Of a DNA stretch of 64,000 bases, positions 59,391 through 64,000 are shown in pieces. Each line of letters starts with the position of its first letter. The stretch's first letter is position 1. The DNA is from Leptodactylus fallax (lineage: Eukaryota; Chordata; Amphibia; Anura; Leptodactylidae): positions 1,984,001 to 2,048,000 of the forward strand of contig CAMRHE010000115.1 of NCBI GenBank assembly GCA_947044405.1. The letters are read 5' to 3'. A program made the translations under genes and the position numbers. A model generated the notes under the pieces. It was not told the DNA's origin. It saw only the letters and a list, made by a program, of their open reading frames with translations, and searched no databases.

Positions 59391-60890
59391 TTCTATTTCT
59401 GAGAGTATTCTTTCTTTTTCTTCCCCACGCCTGCCTAAAACTTCACAACGCAATACATATGTTAGTGTGACAAAGTGCATGTGTAGTTGTACAGGACTAT
59501 AGTAGGTAAGGGGATGCACAGTTGCCCTAAAAGCAACTTGCAGCTTCCAACCATCTTCTGCATTTATAGTGCTGAAGTTATTCATTTTTAATACAGTAAT
59601 TACTGGTAAAATGCGAGACAAACACTATGATCAATTGAGAGTAATTGGAGAGTAACCGATATATACTGTTCTTAAATGAGGCCCTTCTGTTTTCTGTGTC
59701 TTCCCCTGGAACAAAGTGCTATGATATATCCAGGGTAGTGAAAAATAACCATGAGGCCTATAGCAAAACTTGGACACCCTACACCTCTTTCGTGGCCACA
59801 TCCAGCAGTGAGGTCTGGACCATGAAAACATTTGTCTTCAACTAATGCATAGGTATAATACACAGAGTGATGCTACAGTAAAGAAATAATTCATATATGA
59901 GTTCAAATAGTCAGATACTGAGTGTGACCCAACCCTTCCCAGGACCCCTGGTGGTTGTTGTACTGGGGTAATAATGGGGGCTTAGTCTTATCTTTTTTAC
60001 TGGCTAACACTATGCCCCAACTTAGTAATGGATGCTCAGTTAGACAGCTTTCCATTAATATGTAGGTAATAAAGTATTTAAAAAACAAAGATATAGACCT
60101 AATGATCTTGGGAATAAAAACAAAAAAATGCATGACTAATGTACACAATTATGTCAACAGACAAGAGTAACTTACACAAAAATGTCAACATGATTACAGT
60201 GACATCACAACAGAAGAAGAAAACACCTAACGATTTTAGCAGGCGATATTCTTGATTCCCTTTTAAAAGTGCCAATGCATGAAAAATACTGATATATTAA
60301 AAAATTGACATAATGTAAACTCCACAAGACAAAAAGTTACTCCCAATCAGAAAAAAATCATCTTTTAATTCCCAAATGTGTTCCCTCTTGAAAGGTGAGA
60401 TGTAGTCTACATGAAATATATACTTCATAACTGTACGTTCTCCGTGGCAGTAGTAGCAAAGTTATTAACAGGATGCTAATACCTGGATTGCACGTTATTG
60501 TTAATTCGCAATTTTGCACATACAATTGACAGTTTTGCGGTTGCAGAATGACAGCAAAAGGTGAGTAATTGTCAGTGTCAATGGAGGTCATCCTTTGGGA
60601 CCTCAAATGCAACCTTTGACTCAATTTAAAGGGCAGACATATATCACATTTAGACAGTACTTGGATAAGATGTAGTCATTCATCCATATGATTCACGGAA
60701 AATGTATTCGTAGAGTTTTTCTCATGAAGGTGCTATGTACTGTATGTAAGCGAAATAAATAACAGGTTTTCAACTCAATCTGCAAACTATAGATACAGCC
60801 ATATAAAAATCCCATTTATACAGTATGTGAATATACTTTGTGTACATACAAAACATCAGACTATTGTGAATATCAGCTACTGTCTTGCTA
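59391..60890. other. Unassigned intergenic DNA
   Basis: AT-rich sequence with no recognised gene, RNA or repeat. Confidence 0.4.
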
Positions 60891-60939
60891 TTTTAGGTGG
60901 CGGGCAGCATGTCCCAACTTCAACACCATCTATGGGTCT

Positions 60940-61165
60940 ATGTGAGGCATAAGGAGGCACAAGGGAGCATTATACTGGGTGAGGGCCACAAGGGGGCATC
61001 ATACTGTATAGGGGCCACAAGGGACATTATATTATGTTGGGGCAATAAGAGGGTATTATACTGTGTGGGTGCAATAAGGGGGCATTATGTTGTGTGTGGG
61101 CACTAAGGAGGTATCCTATGGCACTAAAGGGGGTCAATACAGTGTGTGGGGGGACCAAGAGGGCA
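60940..61165. repeat. Degenerate minisatellite, ~30-bp unit
   Basis: Six or more units of the type 'GGGGCATTATACTGTGTGGG' followed by 'GCAATAAG' or 'GCCACAAG'. It is the opposite-strand relative of the 6776-6985 array. The frame 60897-61106 across it is a repeat artefact. Confidence 0.75.
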
Positions 61166-61537
61166 TTAAAATTGAACATGAAAATCATCACTGTGTGTTA
61201 CATAAAGGTGAACACCATTATTATATGCGGGAACAAAGAATTGGGCAGGGTCAAAATGGTCTTATGCAAGTTAGAGGTGTGGCTTATGTAAATTTACCAT
61301 GGTGAGCAAATTTTGTGCCTCTTTCTTTTCTGAAGTTTGGGAGGTATACTTATGATGGCAGCTGGATAGGAACTTTTGGACCATGTGGCATGTAGACAAG
61401 AGATCTTTGCACACCAGGCGCTAGAGGCTGATACACAAAGTCACAATTGAGCAATTGGTATACTAAAAATTGGGCCTCAGTGACTACTGAACAGAACCAA
61501 AAAATACTGTATGAAGAGAGAAAGTGCTACCATGAAG

Positions 61538-61690
61538 TTAAAGGGACTGTACACTTTAGGCAATCCTGTAGTCTTTGAAGAGTATCCCCATCATAAATTG
61601 ATGTCCTTCAGCTGAAACTCCCCCTTCCCCCAGCGATCAAATGTAATATATTGAATGTTGGCATTCAATTTTCTTGCACCACCATAGAAT
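61538..61690 (+). repeat. TTAA MITE left end cut by the DD38E element
   Basis: 'TTAAAGGGACTGTACACTTT' is a TTAA-type left terminus. The sequence stops at the TA target of the Tc1 at 61692. Confidence 0.55.
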
Positions 61691-61693
61691 ATA

Positions 61694-63306
61694 CAGTACA
61701 GACCAAAAGTTTGGACACACCTTCTCATTCCAAGAGTTTTCTGTATTTTCATGACTATAAAAATTGTAGATTCACACTGAAGGCATCAAAACGATGAATG
61801 AACACATGTGGAATTATATACTTAACAAAAAAGTGTGAAACAACTGAAAATATGTCTTATATTCTAGGTTCTTCAAAGTAGCCACCTTTTGCTTTGATTA
61901 CTGCTTTGCACACTCTTGGCATTCTCTTGAGGAGCTTCAACAGGTAGTCACCTGAAATGGTTTTCACTTCACAGGTGTGCCCTGTCAGGTTTAATAAGTG
62001 GGATTTCTTGCCTTATAAATGGGGTTGAGACCATCAGTTGTGTTGTTCAGAAGTCAGGTGGATACACAGCTGATAGTCCTACTGAATGGAGTGTTAGAAT
62101 TTGTATTATGGCAAGAACAAAGCAGCTAAGTAAAGAAAAACGAGTGGCCATCATTACTTTAAGAAATGAAGGTCAGTCAGTCTGAAAAATTGGGAAAACT
62201 TTGAAAGTGTCCCCAAGTGCAGTGGCCAAAACCATCAAGCGCTACAAAGAAACTGGCTCACATGAGGACCGCCCCAGGAAAGGAAGGCCAAGAGTCATCT
62301 CTGCTGCGGAGGATAAGTTCATCCGAGTGACCAGCCTCAGAAATCGCAGGTTAACAGCAGCTCAGATTAGAGACCAGGTCAATGCCACACAGAGTTCTAG
62401 CAGCAGACACATCTCTACAACAACTGTTAAAAGGAGACTGTGTGCAGCAGGCCTTCATGGTAAAATAGCTGCTAGGAAACCACTGCTAAGGGCAGGCAAC
62501 AAGCAGAAGAGACTTGTTTGGGCTAAAGAACACAAGGAATGGAAATCTGTGCTTTGGTCTGATGAGTCCAAATTTGAGATCTTTGGTTCCAACCACCGTG
62601 TCTTTGTGCAATGCAGAAAAGGTGAACGAATGGACTCTACATGCCTGGTTCCCACCGTGAAGCATGGAGGAGGAGGTGTGATGGTGTGGGGGTGCTTTGC
62701 TGGTGACACTGTTGGGGATTTATTCAAAATTGAAGGAATACTGAACCAGCATGGTTACCACAGCATCTTGCAGCGGCATGCTATTCCATCCGGTTTGCGT
62801 TTAGTTGGACCATCATTTATTTTTCAACAGGACAATGACCCCAATCACACCTCCAGACTGTGTAAGGGCTATTTGACCAAGAAGGAGAGTGATGGGGTGC
62901 TACGCCAGATGACCTGGCCTCCACAGTCACCAGATCTGAACCCAATCGAGATGGTTTGGGGTGAGCTGGACCGCAGAGTGAAGGCAAAAGGGCCAACAAG
63001 TGCTAAGCATCTCTGGGAACTCCTTCAAGACTGTTGGAAGACCATTTCAGGTGACTACCTCTTGAAGCTCATCAAGAGAATGCCAAGAGTGTGCAAAGCA
63101 GTAATCAAAGCAAAAGGTGGCTACTTTGAAGAACCTAGAATATAAGACATATTTTCAGTTGTTTCACACTTATTTGTTAAGTATATAATTCCACGTGTTA
63201 ATTCATAGTTTTGATGCCTTCAGTGTGAATCTACAATTGTTATAGTCGTGAAAATACAGAAAACTCTTGGAATGAGAAGGTGTGTCCAAACTTTTGGTCT
63301 ATACTG
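61694..63306 (+). mobile_element. Tc1-like DD38E transposon, near-intact
   Basis: TA-flanked (61692-61693, 63307-63308), 1,613 bp. Terminal repeats of ~270 bp: 61694-61961 is the reverse complement, with few differences, of about 63035-63306. The right repeat includes the transposase 3' end. The only obvious coding lesion is one premature TGA. Third family member is the half copy at 12380-13102, and an orphan end lies at 13378. Confidence 0.93.
62108..63145 (+). pseudogene. DD38E Tc1 transposase with a single premature stop
   Basis: ATG at 62108 opens a 345-codon frame broken only by TGA at codon 26 (62183-62185). The 47-kb copy has CGA (Arg) there, so this is CpG decay. The helix-turn-helix pair, the 'RKGRPRV' GRPR-like linker and the catalytic triad are kept: Asp152 ('LWSDESKFEIFG'), Asp242 ('FQQDNDPNHTSR') and Glu281 ('[14 protein letters not shown]'). 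The last two are 38 residues apart. A 5-codon deletion after 'KEW' relative to the 47-kb copy and 'DPN' for 'DPK' may also matter. DD38E Tc1 enzymes have been described as the Intruder group. The apparent start at 62201 is a TTG and is not a real initiator. Confidence 0.92.
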
Positions 63307-63382
63307 TATATTAAGCTTTGCAGGTTGTCCATATAATGCATGGACATATTTGGTCCTCCAAAGTGGCTGATAGAAGTCATGA

Positions 63383-63928
63383 ATGGGAGACTCTCCTCTA
63401 TTAACTAAGGCCAGCAGAATATTATCATGTATTAAAAGGGGTATGGACTCACGGGACAGGGATGTAATATTACCGTTTTATAAGTCATTGGTGCACCCCA
63501 TCTGGAATATGCAGTTCAGTTCTAGGCACCAGTACATGTCCTAGAGTTGGAAAATATTCAACGGAGGGTCACAAAACTGATAAGAGGCATAGAGGACCTC
63601 AGTTATGAGGAGAGATTAAAGGAGTTAAATCTGTTTAGTCTGGAGAAGCGTTTAAGAGGAGATATGATAAACCTGGTATAAATATATAAATGGCCCATAC
63701 AAGAAATATGGGGAAAAGCCCGTCCATGTAAAATCCCCTCAAAAGACAAGGGGCACTCTCTCCGTCTGAAGAAAAAAGGTTTAATCTCAAGAGCTGACAC
63801 GGTTTCTTCACTGTAAGGACTAAGAATCTGTGGAATAGCCTATGCAGGAGCTGGTAACCGCGGTCACAGCTGAATGTACAGAAAAGGATTAGATGGCTTT
63901 TTAGAGCATAATAGCATTGATGTTTATG
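63383..63928 (+). mobile_element. LINE ORF2 3' region (CR1/L2-like), decayed
   Basis: Plus-strand frames give 'APHLEYAVQF', '[20 protein letters not shown]' and '[17 protein letters not shown]', then 'GKARPCKIPSKDKGHSLRLKK'. This is the region downstream of the reverse-transcriptase palm in a CR1-superfamily LINE, a different family from the two L2-like copies. Stops and frameshifts are present. The minus-strand frames 63603-63997 are shadows. Confidence 0.75.
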
Positions 63929-63934
63929 GAAATA

Positions 63935-64000
63935 CAGTGGGTATGGAAAGTATTCAGACCCCTTTAAATTTTTCACTCTTTGTTTCATTGTAGCCATTGC
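63935..64000 (+). mobile_element. Tc1-like element, left terminus, continues past window
   Basis: After TA (63933-63934) comes 'CAGTGGGTATGGAAAGTATT' then 'CAGACCCCTTTAAATTTTTC', a well-known Tc1-like terminal repeat. Only 66 bp are inside the window. Confidence 0.8.

Overview
This window is non-coding vertebrate nuclear DNA, most likely from a frog (anuran). One conserved host exon sits in about 63 kb of transposon-derived sequence. The frog assignment is an inference. It rests on the amphibian-like QRFP-receptor exon, the mix of many Tc1/mariner families with L1, L2/CR1 and Penelope-like retroelements, and the many short TTAA-bounded and 'TAGAGATGAGCGAA'-bounded non-autonomous elements I associate with neobatrachian genomes. 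I see no operons, rRNA, tRNA or CRISPR array.

Host gene: the minus-strand exon at 19518-19860 encodes the N-terminus, TM1, TM2 and start of the first extracellular loop of a class A GPCR that I recognise as the pyroglutamylated RFamide peptide receptor (QRFPR/GPR103). It has a strong Kozak ATG and a consensus GTAAGA donor. Exon 2 was not found, so intron 1 probably covers all of 1-19517. Everything right of about 20.4 kb would be upstream intergenic DNA.

Layout: 1-5.2 kb, two decayed Tc1 elements (one carrying a nested MITE) and TTAA elements. 6.3-8.1 kb and 14.2-15.8 kb, minisatellite and a duplicated repeat unit. 8.6-12.4 kb, a Penelope-like element (GIY-YIG remnant, inverted terminal repeats) split by an L2/CR1 LINE. 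12.4-13.5 kb, a truncated Tc1 and long (TA)n tracts. 16.3-19.1 kb, a hAT MITE, foldbacks, GATA microsatellites and a 300-bp-arm inverted repeat in the qrfpr intron. 20.8-23.2 kb, TTAA elements. 23.2-30.5 kb, a Tc1 split by an essentially full-length L1 with a 15-bp target-site duplication. 31-45 kb, hAT, TTAA, foldback and mariner MITEs. 46.7-48.4 and 61.7-63.3 kb, two near-full-length Tc1-like DD38E elements. 50.8-52.3 kb, a complete Tc1-like DD35E element with an uninterrupted transposase. 53-58 kb, a decayed Tc1, a reverse-oriented L2/CR1 and a TTAA MITE. 58.7 kb, a long hairpin with a hammerhead-like loop. 59-64 kb, Tc1 remnants, a minisatellite, a LINE 3' region and the first 66 bp of another Tc1.

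The only intact protein-coding units are the qrfpr exon and the DD35E transposase. The other coding stretches are transposon pseudogenes carrying stops, frameshifts or lost catalytic residues. Several open frames begin at non-ATG codons (for example GTG at 19920 and 51995, TTG at 62201), so starts were re-chosen from the sequence.
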